Shown here: positions 1 to 7,905 of the stretch, piece by piece
How positions within the stretch are numbered: position 1 is the first letter of the stretch
How the letters are laid out: each line of letters starts with the position of its first letter
NCBI GenBank assembly: GCA_003456175.1
Contig: DMPB01000165.1
Location: 1 to 12,975, forward strand
DNA: 12,975 bases
Source of the DNA: Chitinophagaceae bacterium
GTDB lineage: Bacteria > Bacteroidota > Bacteroidia > Chitinophagales > Chitinophagaceae
Direction: 5' to 3'
Notes under the pieces: generated by a model
What the model was told of the DNA's origin: nothing
Database searches by the model: none
What the model saw: only the letters and a program-made list of their open reading frames with translations
Translations under genes and position numbers: made by a program

Positions 1-1487
1 CCTGCTACAAATATTTGCCGTAAGGCGCTGATATTTTTTCCTTGTAACCCTTTGCCTTCGGCATCTTCTTTTTTGATGGCTCTGATGGCAGTGGGCGCTA
101 CAAAAAAAGTAGTTACACCATACTGACTGATAACACGCCAAAAAGCAGAAGCATCGGGTGTGCGTATGGGCTTGCCTTCGTACAATACCGTGGCACAACC
201 TTGCAATAGTGGGCCATACACAATGTAACTATGACCAACCACCCAGCCTACATCGGAGGCTGCCCAAAATACTTGGTTGGCTTGTATGTTGTAAATGTGC
301 TGCATGGAGTATTTCAGTGCTACCGCGTATCCGCCATGTTCTCTAACAATACCCTTGGGCTTACCTGTTGTGCCGGAAGTATACAGAATATACAACGGAT
401 CGGTAGAGGCTACAGGCATACAATCAATAGGTTGAGCACCCACCATAGCATCGGTCCAGCTCATTTCGTGATTGTTGTTGAGTTGAGCACTTAAACCAGG
501 CCTTTGATATACCCATACCTGACCAACAGCATGCTGTGTTTCTTGCAGGGCAGCATCTACCAACGGCTTGTAAGGTAACCATTGGTCAAACTCCACACCA
601 TAAGATGCAGTTAGCAGTAATACGGGCGTTGCATCGTTGATACGTAGCGCCAGTTCGTGTGGTGCAAAACCACCAAATACAACACTGTGAACAGCACCAA
701 TACGAGCACAGGCTAGCATGGCGATTACCGCTTGTGGAATCATGGGCATGTATATTACCACCCGATCGCCTTTAGTAACACCATGTTTATGCATGGCACC
801 AGCCATTAGAGCAACCTCTTGTAGTAGCTCTTGATAAGTATATTGTTGTGCCGTTTGTGTAACCGGCGAGTCGTATATCAGTGCCACTTGGTTACCATTA
901 CCGTTTTGTACATGCACGTCTAAACAGTTATAACACATATTAGTGATACCATCGGCAAACCATTCGTAGGCAATAGGACTATGTGCTGTGAATATTTGCT
1001 GTGGTGTTTTGAACCATTCAATTTGTGCTGCTTGCTTGCCCCAAAATGCAGTTGGATTTTGAATACTTTCTTCGTACGTGCTAGCATAACGTATTACCTT
1101 GCTTGGAGCAGTTGCATCTTTCAATAAAGTTTCTACCTGTTGCATTAACATACGTGTACTAAAGGGTTTTGTGATATACATAGCTGCACCATGTTCCATC
1201 CCTCTTTTAATATCGGCTTCTTTACTTTTCGCCGAAATAAATACCACCTTACAATGCTCTAAATGTGGTTGTGCTTTTATGTAACTACAAATAGCAAAAC
1301 CATCTACATCGGGCATCATAATATCTAGTAACACCAAGTGTGGGTAATAGCTTTGAATGGTGTCTAAAGCTTCTTTTCCGTTACGAGCAATCATTACTTC
1401 GTAACCACCTTTCTTCATCAAAAACTCTAAGGATAGTAAGATGTATGGATCATCATCTACTACTAATATTTTAAACTTATTTTCCAT
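1..1487 (-). CDS. Response-regulator receiver domain fused to acetyl/propionyl-CoA synthetase (C-terminus outside window)
   Basis: Read codon by codon, this frame is open for 495 codons from the ATG at 1487 to the window edge. Residues 1-123 form a CheY-like receiver domain: acidic pair D11/D12 after ILVVDDD, phospho-acceptor D55 in LLDIMMPD, S85 in FISAK, and K107-P108 in ITKPF, so every catalytic residue is present. After about 13 linker residues an AMP-forming acyl-CoA synthetase begins (YEESIQNPTAFW, residues 138-149). It shows MLACARIGAVHSVVFGGF, the nucleotide loop YTSGTTGKPKG (369-379) and ASDVGWVVGHSYIVYGP (410-426). GGYAVAL and SDVGWVVGHSY resemble PrpE/ACSS3 propionyl-CoA synthetases more than acetate-specific Acs. 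From family length I expect about 760 residues in total. The gene starts 11 bases after the kinase gene stop, so the two are probably co-transcribed, which suggests the kinase phosphorylates this enzyme. Substrate and effect of phosphorylation are unknown; the acetylatable lysine and acyl-pocket tryptophan lie outside the window. Confidence 0.93.
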   Translation of the reverse strand, partial: MENKFKILVVDDDPYILLSLEFLMKKGGYEVMIARNGKEALDTIQSYYPHLVLLDIMMPDVDGFAICSYIKAQPHLEHCKVVFISAKSKEADIKRGMEHGAAMYITKPFSTRMLMQQVETLLKDATAPSKVIRYASTYEESIQNPTAFWGKQAAQIEWFKTPQQIFTAHSPIAYEWFADGITNMCYNCLDVHVQNGNGNQVALIYDSPVTQTAQQYTYQELLQEVALMAGAMHKHGVTKGDRVVIYMPMIPQAVIAMLACARIGAVHSVVFGGFAPHELALRINDATPVLLLTASYGVEFDQWLPYKPLVDAALQETQHAVGQVWVYQRPGLSAQLNNNHEMSWTDAMVGAQPIDCMPVASTDPLYILYTSGTTGKPKGIVREHGGYAVALKYSMQHIYNIQANQVFWAASDVGWVVGHSYIVYGPLLQGCATVLYEGKPIRTPDASAFWRVISQYGVTTFFVAPTAIRAIKKEDAEGKGLQGKNISALRQIFVA

Positions 1488-1498
1488 ACGGCAGCATA

Positions 1499-4216
1499 TT
1501 AAAGGTTATAAATAGGAATATCAATAATGCATACACAACCTTGCGGCGGTGTATTATGTATGGCAATAGCACCACCATGCAATTGCATAATATTTTTACA
1601 AATAGCTAAGCCTAGTCCGCTACCTTGTGGCTTACGTAACATTTGCTGCTTAGCTTGTACAAACTTGTCGAAAATGCGTTGCTCCATACCAGGTTCAATA
1701 CCTGGCCCATCGTCTTGAATTAATACATGTAACATTTGTTGTGCAACACCAAATTGTATATGTACATGAATATGTGCTTGCGCAAATTTGATTGCATTAG
1801 TGAGTACGTTATAAATCACTTGTGCCATCAAATCTTTATCCATGTATCCTTGCGGTAAATGATTGGTAAAATGTGTGTGTAGTTGTATGTGCTTTTCATT
1901 TGCCAATGGCTCTACCGCTTGCAAAGTTTGTATTACAATAGGGGTGATATCAGTAGCTGCAGCCTGTAGTTGATACTTACCTGCTTCAAACCTTTCGAGC
2001 TTTAGCACTTGTTCTATCAAGTGCGATAATCGTTCGGTTTCAGTTACAATAGCACCCGTATATTGTTGTCGTTGTGCATCGGGCAAATCGGGGTTATCAA
2101 ACAATATTTCACTTAATGCTCTGATAGAAGTGAGTGGTGTTCGCAGCTCGTGCGTTACGGTATATAAAAATTCATCTTTGATTTCATCTAACTGCTTCAG
2201 TTGCTCATTAGCATTTTTTAATTGCTTAGTGGCTCTTAACAATTCAGCGCTTTTTTTCTGTAATGCTTTATTGTTAGATCGAAGTAACTGAGCATCTTCT
2301 ACCATGTTAATTACTTGTTCAAGCGTAAGTAACTCTTCTTGATGTTGGATACTTCGCATCATAATATGAGCCGATGAAGAACCAATTAAACCTGTAAGAA
2401 TATTCTCGGCATATTGTAACATATGCTCGTCGGCTACATCGGTTATTGGCTTTTCAGGATAACGCCTTCGATAGCGTTCAATAAATTGTGCAGCCATATG
2501 TTCGCCAGTGAATTTAGCGAGTACTTGTTGCACATCGTTCACAGAAGCAGAACGCTTACTACCCAACAAAGCCTCGTTCGAAGTTCCTTTCTTTTGTTGA
2601 TAAAAATTAACAAACACATCGGCCTGAATTACTTCTAACGCAGTTGGTTGTGTATACAGCGAAATGCCAATATATAAAAGCAGATTTACCAATAAAGACC
2701 ATACAAAGCCATGTACAATATGGTTGTTAAACGATGTGCCTAGTAACTGCATAGGCTTTAGCCAACTAATACCAAATAGTCCATCGGCTGTAATAGTTGC
2801 AGCCCAATTATAACGCTGTGCTAATACAGGAATAATCAAACAAAAAAACCACATGATAAACCCACCAACTATACCACCAATAGCACCTTTTTTATTACCT
2901 GTTATCCAATACAATCCTATTAGCAAAGCCGGTGCTAATTGTGCTACAGCTACAAAAGAAGTTAACCCAACTGATAACAACGATGATGATAAAGTACCAA
3001 CCTCTTCATACACAAAAGCAAGTAGTAAGAGTATAACAATACTCATGCGTCTTGCATTTAATAAGTAGGCTTCAAAGTTATTGGTGGTGTTTCTTTGTGT
3101 TGTTGTAAGCCAAAGTTTAATAGGTATAACAACGTGATTGCTTATCATAGTACTTAACGCCATTACTTCAACAATCATCATACCTGTAGCAGCAGAGAAA
3201 CCTCCGATATACACTAGCAATGCCAACGCTTTTGCATTTGCCTGTAAAGGCAGCCCTACTACAAAATAATCGGCACTCATACCTTGCGGTAAAAGCAAGA
3301 GGCCAGCAATAGCAATTGGCAATACAAAAATGTTGATGACCAACAAATACATGGGAAACTTCCAACTTGCATCGGCAATGTGTTGTTCGCTGTTATTTTC
3401 TAACACACTCATTTGAAATTGCCTTGGCAATAACAATACTGCTAATGCCGATAAAACGGTAAGCAGAAAAAACTGCATACCATAACCACGCTGTTGTTGC
3501 GACCAAAAATTTATTTCTGGCAGCTTTGCTGATGCTATTGAAAAGAGTTCTTTTGGCGAAGGAAATAGCACAAAACACACCCAAATACCTACTGCTAAAA
3601 ATGCAATTAACTTCACCAACGATTCAAAACTAACAACTGCAACAAGTCCGGTATGTTGCTTTGTACTATCGGCATTTTTAGTAGTAAACAGTATTAAAAA
3701 TACAGACAATAAAATAGTAATATAAAAAGCGGGAACCTGCCAGAAATGCCAGTTATTGTTACCGCTGCTTGCAAAGCCAGTTAATAACGTTAAACTCTCT
3801 GTAATGGCTTTTATTTGTAATGAAATATAAGGCAACAAGCCCACCACACAAAACACGGTAACTAATACGCCAAGCGAAATGTTTTTTCCGTAACGTGCCG
3901 ATATAAAATCGGCTAAAGATGTAATGCGTTCCGCACTACTAATAGCCCTCATTTTACGTAAGAGAAAAACACTTATCGGTGCAATTATGGTAGGGCCGAG
4001 GTATACGGGCAAAAATTGAAAACCAGTGGCAGCAGCATTACCAACACTTCCATAGAACGTCCATGCTGTACAAAATACTGACAGTGATAAAGCATAACCC
4101 CAAGAACTAGTAGCAATTTTTTTGGCAATAGCAAGCTTACCCTCTGTTGCTCTTGCAATAACAAAAAGTAACATTAAGTAACTAATAGAAGCTGCAATTA
4201 CCAACCATGTGCTCAT
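1499..4216 (-). CDS. Sodium:solute symporter-sensor histidine kinase fusion (CbrA-like)
   Basis: This 905-residue protein joins a transporter to a kinase. Residues 1 to about 525 are a polytopic SLC5/SSSF domain with roughly 13 hydrophobic segments. Residues about 555-650 resemble the STAC linker of CbrA-type kinases (AENILTGLIGSSSAHIMM, then LEQVINMVEDAQLL), followed by a coiled coil to about 680. The HisKA domain has H689 in TVTHELRTPLTS; E690 and T693 fit a kinase that can also dephosphorylate its partner. The ATPase domain shows an N-box (N803, N807), a G1 box DDGPGI (835-840), an F-box IFDKF and a G2 box GSGLGLAI (865-872). No PAS or HAMP domain is evident. The start codon overlaps the stop of the upstream 72-residue gene in an ATGA, indicating translational coupling. 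The receiver-synthetase gene follows after 11 bases and is the likely phosphotransfer partner. By analogy with CbrA (histidine) the transporter part may carry or only sense a solute; a short-chain carboxylate is inferred from context. Confidence 0.93.
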   Translation of the reverse strand: MSTWLVIAASISYLMLLFVIARATEGKLAIAKKIATSSWGYALSLSVFCTAWTFYGSVGNAAATGFQFLPVYLGPTIIAPISVFLLRKMRAISSAERITSLADFISARYGKNISLGVLVTVFCVVGLLPYISLQIKAITESLTLLTGFASSGNNNWHFWQVPAFYITILLSVFLILFTTKNADSTKQHTGLVAVVSFESLVKLIAFLAVGIWVCFVLFPSPKELFSIASAKLPEINFWSQQQRGYGMQFFLLTVLSALAVLLLPRQFQMSVLENNSEQHIADASWKFPMYLLVINIFVLPIAIAGLLLLPQGMSADYFVVGLPLQANAKALALLVYIGGFSAATGMMIVEVMALSTMISNHVVIPIKLWLTTTQRNTTNNFEAYLLNARRMSIVILLLLAFVYEEVGTLSSSLLSVGLTSFVAVAQLAPALLIGLYWITGNKKGAIGGIVGGFIMWFFCLIIPVLAQRYNWAATITADGLFGISWLKPMQLLGTSFNNHIVHGFVWSLLVNLLLYIGISLYTQPTALEVIQADVFVNFYQQKKGTSNEALLGSKRSASVNDVQQVLAKFTGEHMAAQFIERYRRRYPEKPITDVADEHMLQYAENILTGLIGSSSAHIMMRSIQHQEELLTLEQVINMVEDAQLLRSNNKALQKKSAELLRATKQLKNANEQLKQLDEIKDEFLYTVTHELRTPLTSIRALSEILFDNPDLPDAQRQQYTGAIVTETERLSHLIEQVLKLERFEAGKYQLQAAATDITPIVIQTLQAVEPLANEKHIQLHTHFTNHLPQGYMDKDLMAQVIYNVLTNAIKFAQAHIHVHIQFGVAQQMLHVLIQDDGPGIEPGMEQRIFDKFVQAKQQMLRKPQGSGLGLAICKNIMQLHGGAIAIHNTPPQGCVCIIDIPIYNL

Positions 4217-4431
4217 TTGCTATTGGGTTTTTGCACAGCTAATGCTTTGTGTACCAACCTTGCGGTAAAAATTATTGCAACTGCCCACACTACAAACCAA
4301 ATGCTATAAATGGTAGCAACATCCATGCCCACTACTGTGTTACTGAGCATTCCTGTAAAAGGAAATACAAGTACACACAAGAGTACAAACGATAAAAAAA
4401 GAAGTCTGTCTTTCCGTATGTTGTTGGGCAT
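4213..4431 (-). CDS. Small two-helix membrane protein coupled to the symporter-kinase
   Basis: This protein has 72 residues and two predicted membrane helices (about 10-29 and 40-60), a basic N-terminus (NIRKDR) and a basic C-terminal tail. Its stop overlaps the kinase start codon by four bases, so the two are probably made in fixed proportion. Many SSSF transporters are encoded with a small two-helix partner immediately upstream (for example YjcH beside ActP, YhdT beside PanF). Size, topology and position here fit that pattern, although I do not assign a specific DUF family. The inferred role is an accessory or stabilising subunit of the symporter-kinase in the inner membrane. The ATG at 4431 is a sensible start and lies 42 bases after the preceding gene. 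Confidence 0.8.
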   Translation of the reverse strand: MPNNIRKDRLLFLSFVLLCVLVFPFTGMLSNTVVGMDVATIYSIWFVVWAVAIIFTARLVHKALAVQKPNSK

Positions 4432-4473
4432 GGTTGCTACTTTAATACTAGTGATACCATACTAATGTACACA

Positions 4474-4776
4474 TTAGTAGTCGGTAATTTCAGCAGAGCT
4501 GTGCGGCAATTTGTTGTAATCGCCTTGCATAGCATACTTACCAAAAATTACCAAACCAAAAGCAATAGGTACGAATATTAAAATAATAATACCCCACTGC
4601 AACAAGCTATTTAAAGCAATATCGTTAGCAGCAGCCTTGGCAGCAGCATCGGTTAATGCATCGGCTTTTGCGTAAGCTTCACCAACTTTTGAATAAGCTT
4701 GTTGTGCTAAAAAAAAGATAGCTGCAGGACCTAATAATATCCAAATAATACCGAGTAATTTTTTTAAGCTATTCAT
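4474..4776 (-). CDS. Small two-helix membrane protein of unknown function
   Basis: This protein has 100 residues. A hydrophobic helix at about 7-25 (IIWILLGPAAIFFLA) is followed by an alanine-rich, probably helical stretch at about 30-55 (EAYAKADALTDAAAKAAAND). A second helix at about 60-80 and a polar C-terminus complete it. There is no cleavable signal peptide motif. It starts 25 bases after the MFS gene and ends 42 bases before the next small membrane gene, inside the same minus-strand operon. I do not recognise a characterised family. Its place directly behind an MHS transporter suggests a transporter-associated subunit or a periplasmic spacer protein, which is inference only. Confidence 0.8.
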   Translation of the reverse strand: MNSLKKLLGIIWILLGPAAIFFLAQQAYSKVGEAYAKADALTDAAAKAAANDIALNSLLQWGIIILIFVPIAFGLVIFGKYAMQGDYNKLPHSSAEITDY

Positions 4777-4801
4777 ATAAATGTTTTTATAAATTATGTG
4801 T

Positions 4802-6328
4802 TTAATCGTTTACATTATCATCTTTCGCATTATCTAAATAAATGGCACCAATAACAAAACATACACCAGCAACACCAATGGTATACCATAAGCCAGATAA
4901 TGCATCGGTACCTTTAAAGCTGGTAATTAAAGTTGCAATGAACGGTACCAAACCACCAAATACACCATTACCAATATGGTATGGCAAGCTCATAGAAGTG
5001 TAGCGAATTTTGGTTGGGAACAATTCAACGAGAAAGGCAGCAATAGGTCCGTATACCATCGTTACATAAATAATTTGTACGAATACAAGTACAATGAACA
5101 TCCAATATGTATTACTCGGCAAGCTCTTTTCATTGTATACAACCTTAGCCAAGGCTAACTGGTTTGTAGCTGCTTTTAATGTATCGGCGTGCACTTCTTT
5201 GTATCTAATACCATTGGCGTTTTCTTTTACGTAAGTAGTAGTAATTAAAGAATCGGCCTTACCTTTTATAATATCTCTTTTCACCAATGGTTCCCCTATA
5301 ACTGCATCGGTAGCAGCAGTTGCAGCAACATCGCCTTTGGCTAAAAAAGTAGCATAAATGGGGCGATAAGTTATGATACCTAAAAGCATGCCTAATAACA
5401 TAATCCATTTACGACCAATTTTATCACTCAATGCACCAAACACAACAAAGAATGGCGTTGCAAATGCAATAGCCCATAACACAATCGTTCTACTCTGCTC
5501 AAAATCTAAATTCACTTTTGTTTCTAAAAAGTTTTGAGCATAAAACTGACCTGTATACCAAATAACACCTTGCCCCATAACAGCACCAAACAAAGCAAGT
5601 AATACCATTTTCAAATTAGCTTTATGTGTAAAGCTTTCTTTCAACGGATTGGTAGATGTTTTTCCTTCTTTTTTTAACTTTGAAAACAAAGGAGACTCCT
5701 TCATTTTTAAACGGATGTAGATAGACACAACAACCAACAAAATAGATACCCAAAACGGATAACGCCAGCCACCCCACTCACTTACAAAATCTTCATTACT
5801 CATGCTCATTTTCGTAAGCAAAATCACCCCTAGCGATACAAATAATCCGAGAGTTGCTGTTGTTTGAATCCAGCTTGTATATAACCCACGTTTATTAGCG
5901 GGTGCATGTTCTGCTACATAAGTAGCAGCACCGCCATACTCACCACCCAATGCCAAACCCTGTAACAAACGAAGTACCAATACCAAAATAGGTGCTAATA
6001 TCCCAATGCTTTTATAACCCGGAATGATACCAATTAAAAAAGTACTACCACCCATTAAAACCAATGTTAATAAAAAGGTGCTTTTTCTACCAATGATATC
6101 TCCAAGTCTACCAAAAAATAACGCACCAAAAGGCCGTACTATAAAGCCAGCAGCAAATATGGCTAATGTACTTAAAAGCGCTGCTGTACCTTGCTCTTCG
6201 GGAAAGAACTGTTTAGCAATGATGGTAGCCAAACTACCAAAAATGTAAAAATCGTACCATTCAATTAAGGTTCCCAGCGACGATGAAAAGATCACGCTGG
6301 CTATACCTTTGTTTTCATTTGATTGCAT
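4802..6328 (-). CDS. MFS transporter, metabolite:H+ symporter (MHS) family
   Basis: This 508-residue, 12-helix transporter has two copies of the MFS loop motif, GRLGDIIGRK (73-82) and GALSDKIGRK (298-307). It also carries the MHS/ProP-type signatures GTLIEWYDFYIFG (19-31) and RLLQGLALGGEYGGA (120-134). MHS members (ProP, KgtP, ShiA, CitA) take up organic acids or osmolytes with protons across the inner membrane. Here the neighbours point to a short-chain carboxylate, which is inferred. Residues about 330-407 form a long hydrophilic insert between helices 9 and 10, rich in Ala, Thr and Lys and probably periplasmic. I chose the ATG at 6328 because MQSNENKGIASVIF is the normal family N-terminus; an in-frame upstream ATG at 6430 would add 34 residues lying inside the porin gene. 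The gene starts 37 bases after the porin stop, consistent with one operon. Confidence 0.93.
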   Translation of the reverse strand: MQSNENKGIASVIFSSSLGTLIEWYDFYIFGSLATIIAKQFFPEEQGTAALLSTLAIFAAGFIVRPFGALFFGRLGDIIGRKSTFLLTLVLMGGSTFLIGIIPGYKSIGILAPILVLVLRLLQGLALGGEYGGAATYVAEHAPANKRGLYTSWIQTTATLGLFVSLGVILLTKMSMSNEDFVSEWGGWRYPFWVSILLVVVSIYIRLKMKESPLFSKLKKEGKTSTNPLKESFTHKANLKMVLLALFGAVMGQGVIWYTGQFYAQNFLETKVNLDFEQSRTIVLWAIAFATPFFVVFGALSDKIGRKWIMLLGMLLGIITYRPIYATFLAKGDVAATAATDAVIGEPLVKRDIIKGKADSLITTTYVKENANGIRYKEVHADTLKAATNQLALAKVVYNEKSLPSNTYWMFIVLVFVQIIYVTMVYGPIAAFLVELFPTKIRYTSMSLPYHIGNGVFGGLVPFIATLITSFKGTDALSGLWYTIGVAGVCFVIGAIYLDNAKDDNVND

Positions 6329-6365
6329 AATAATAGATTTAAATGTGTTTGAAGATATAAGTGGG

Positions 6366-7781
6366 TTATAGAAATACTTGAAACTGCAATAAAAATTCAC
6401 CTCTCGTACCGTCGGCAACGCGTTGGCCATTTCGATTATAGTATAACGGACGAGTACTATACTGCGGTGTTATTTTAGCATGATGCTCATTTAAAAAGCA
6501 GTTGAAACCAACATCAAAATAGCTACCAGCTTGGTCTAAAGCATCCAACTTTTTATAGGTGTAAGCAGCGAAAGGTTGCCAACGCAGTTTGTCAGATTTA
6601 CCTTTCGGTAAAAGTAATCCTGCTTGTGTGTACCAAATATTACCAGTACCAACAAACATGCGACCGTTACCAGCCCCATTCATTGTTTTTTCTCCAGTAA
6701 ATGCTGGATCAAATCCTGTAGACGGATTCATAATACCTACAGTTCGCAAGTAATTCGGACCAAAATTGTAATTGTAAAAAACGCTGTAAGCCGTTACAGC
6801 CATATTCTTCTTCTTATCGCCAATAGGTAAGTCGGCAAACATATCTACGCCAAACAATGCGATATCATGTTTCTTACTGGTACCGTCAAGCTGCTTACTC
6901 ATGGTACCATTTTTATTATGATAAAAACCAGCGCCGATGTTAAACACCTTTTTTGTACCTACCCAAGTGCCGGCTCTAAAGGGCAATAAATTTGGCTCTT
7001 GATCTAAAAACTGATAATCAAAATAACCACCAGTAGCCCACTTAGCATCACCATTATTATCTACAGCAACACTTCCTTTGATAGCATCAGGATTACCAGG
7101 GGTACTGTTCGTTGCAAATGGCTTATTCAAATGCAACTGATAATGAAATTTACCAAGCGTTCCTTTGGCATACAAACCAAACTGTCGTACAAACTGATCA
7201 CTCACATCTACCAATGGCCAGTTAACAATCGGTGCATCAATGGTCATAAAAGTTAATGTGCTAGCACTTCCCATACGACTAATACCATTCCAATAATGCA
7301 AGCCCGCACCCAGCGAAAGTGTACGTTTGTTCACTTTGCCTGTGGTCGGATTTTTCGCTGGCACTATCGCATACTCATTCCATACATCATGGAAAAAAAT
7401 ACCCGGCTTTTTACCAGCACCATACGCACCTGTGCCACTAGTAGCCGATGCTCCACCTGTTGCAAACGACTGGTTGTTAATACCAAAATGTGTAAGAATT
7501 AAGTAACGCGGCGTTACTTGTGCATACGCAAGCACCCGTAAGCGGCGTGCACCAACATCCCAGGTCGATTTACTTGGCTCTCCATTAATAGCAGTTCCCG
7601 GATTGTTTTCAATGTGTCGCACCCATATCTGATTCCAGAATATGAAGCGTACAAACTTAGAACCATCGTTATTCAGGTTCAATTTCAAACCCGAACCATA
7701 AATATCTTGCTGATTTTGTGCGTGTACTACGCAGGGTAAGAGCATGCTCAGCAATAGCATGTTAAAAGTTGTTTTAAGCAT
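6366..7781 (-). CDS. Outer-membrane porin (beta-barrel)
   Basis: This protein has 471 residues. A Sec signal peptide is clear: a basic start (MLKTTF), a hydrophobic core (MLLLSMLLPCVV) and a signal peptidase I site HAQ before NQQD. The mature chain is rich in alternating hydrophobic/polar, Tyr/Trp/Gly-containing strands, such as RRLRVLAYAQVTPRYLIL and FHYQLHLNKPF. It ends in a barrel-closing strand, EFLLQFQVFL. This fits the phosphate-selective-porin O/P-like barrels of Bacteroidota; substrate selectivity cannot be read from the sequence. The ATG at 7781 is preferred over a TTG at 7790, which would only add MPT before the signal peptide. It lies between the HTH gene (124-base gap) and the MFS gene (37-base gap), so it probably supplies the transporters with substrate across the outer membrane. 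Confidence 0.9.
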   Translation of the reverse strand: MLKTTFNMLLLSMLLPCVVHAQNQQDIYGSGLKLNLNNDGSKFVRFIFWNQIWVRHIENNPGTAINGEPSKSTWDVGARRLRVLAYAQVTPRYLILTHFGINNQSFATGGASATSGTGAYGAGKKPGIFFHDVWNEYAIVPAKNPTTGKVNKRTLSLGAGLHYWNGISRMGSASTLTFMTIDAPIVNWPLVDVSDQFVRQFGLYAKGTLGKFHYQLHLNKPFATNSTPGNPDAIKGSVAVDNNGDAKWATGGYFDYQFLDQEPNLLPFRAGTWVGTKKVFNIGAGFYHNKNGTMSKQLDGTSKKHDIALFGVDMFADLPIGDKKKNMAVTAYSVFYNYNFGPNYLRTVGIMNPSTGFDPAFTGEKTMNGAGNGRMFVGTGNIWYTQAGLLLPKGKSDKLRWQPFAAYTYKKLDALDQAGSYFDVGFNCFLNEHHAKITPQYSTRPLYYNRNGQRVADGTRGEFLLQFQVFL

Positions 7782-7905
7782 GGTAGGCAATCGTTTCGTT
7801 TTAAAGCAATCGAGTGGTGAATTTGAAAAACCTACCGTGCACGCAACGAATAGTAACTATAGTTTTGGTAATAGTATATATACTTACGTAAATGAAGCCC
7901 CGATG
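7782..7905 (-). promoter_or_regulatory. Porin leader/control region with several short palindromes
   Basis: The 124-base gap between the HTH gene and the porin carries perfect palindromes: CGTGCACG (7836-7843), AACTATAGTT (7855-7864), GTATATATAC (7874-7883) and TTACGTAA (7884-7891). A weak -7-like TAGGTTTT reads on the minus strand at 7827-7834 without a well-placed TTG. The leader also holds an inverted repeat, GGTAGG (7831-7836, minus strand) and CCTACC (7782-7787), the second arm abutting the porin ATG. Regulatory function is inferred from position only. Confidence 0.35.

Noticed and set aside
1064..1130. The receiver-synthetase junction as two separate genes or a frameshift artefact
   Set aside because: I translated every codon from 1487 to 1; the frame is open through the junction with no stop, and both domains are complete up to the window edge.
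1840..4270. Recurrent CCTTGCGGTAAA strings in the symporter-kinase region (about 1848, 3284, 4258)
   Set aside because: At two sites they encode Leu-Pro-Gln-Gly with the same preferred codons, so coding and codon bias explain them better than a regulatory repeat.
6329..6430. A 34-residue N-terminal extension of the MFS protein from the ATG at 6430
   Set aside because: It lies within the porin coding region, and the extension does not resemble the MHS N-terminus, which begins naturally at the ATG at 6328.
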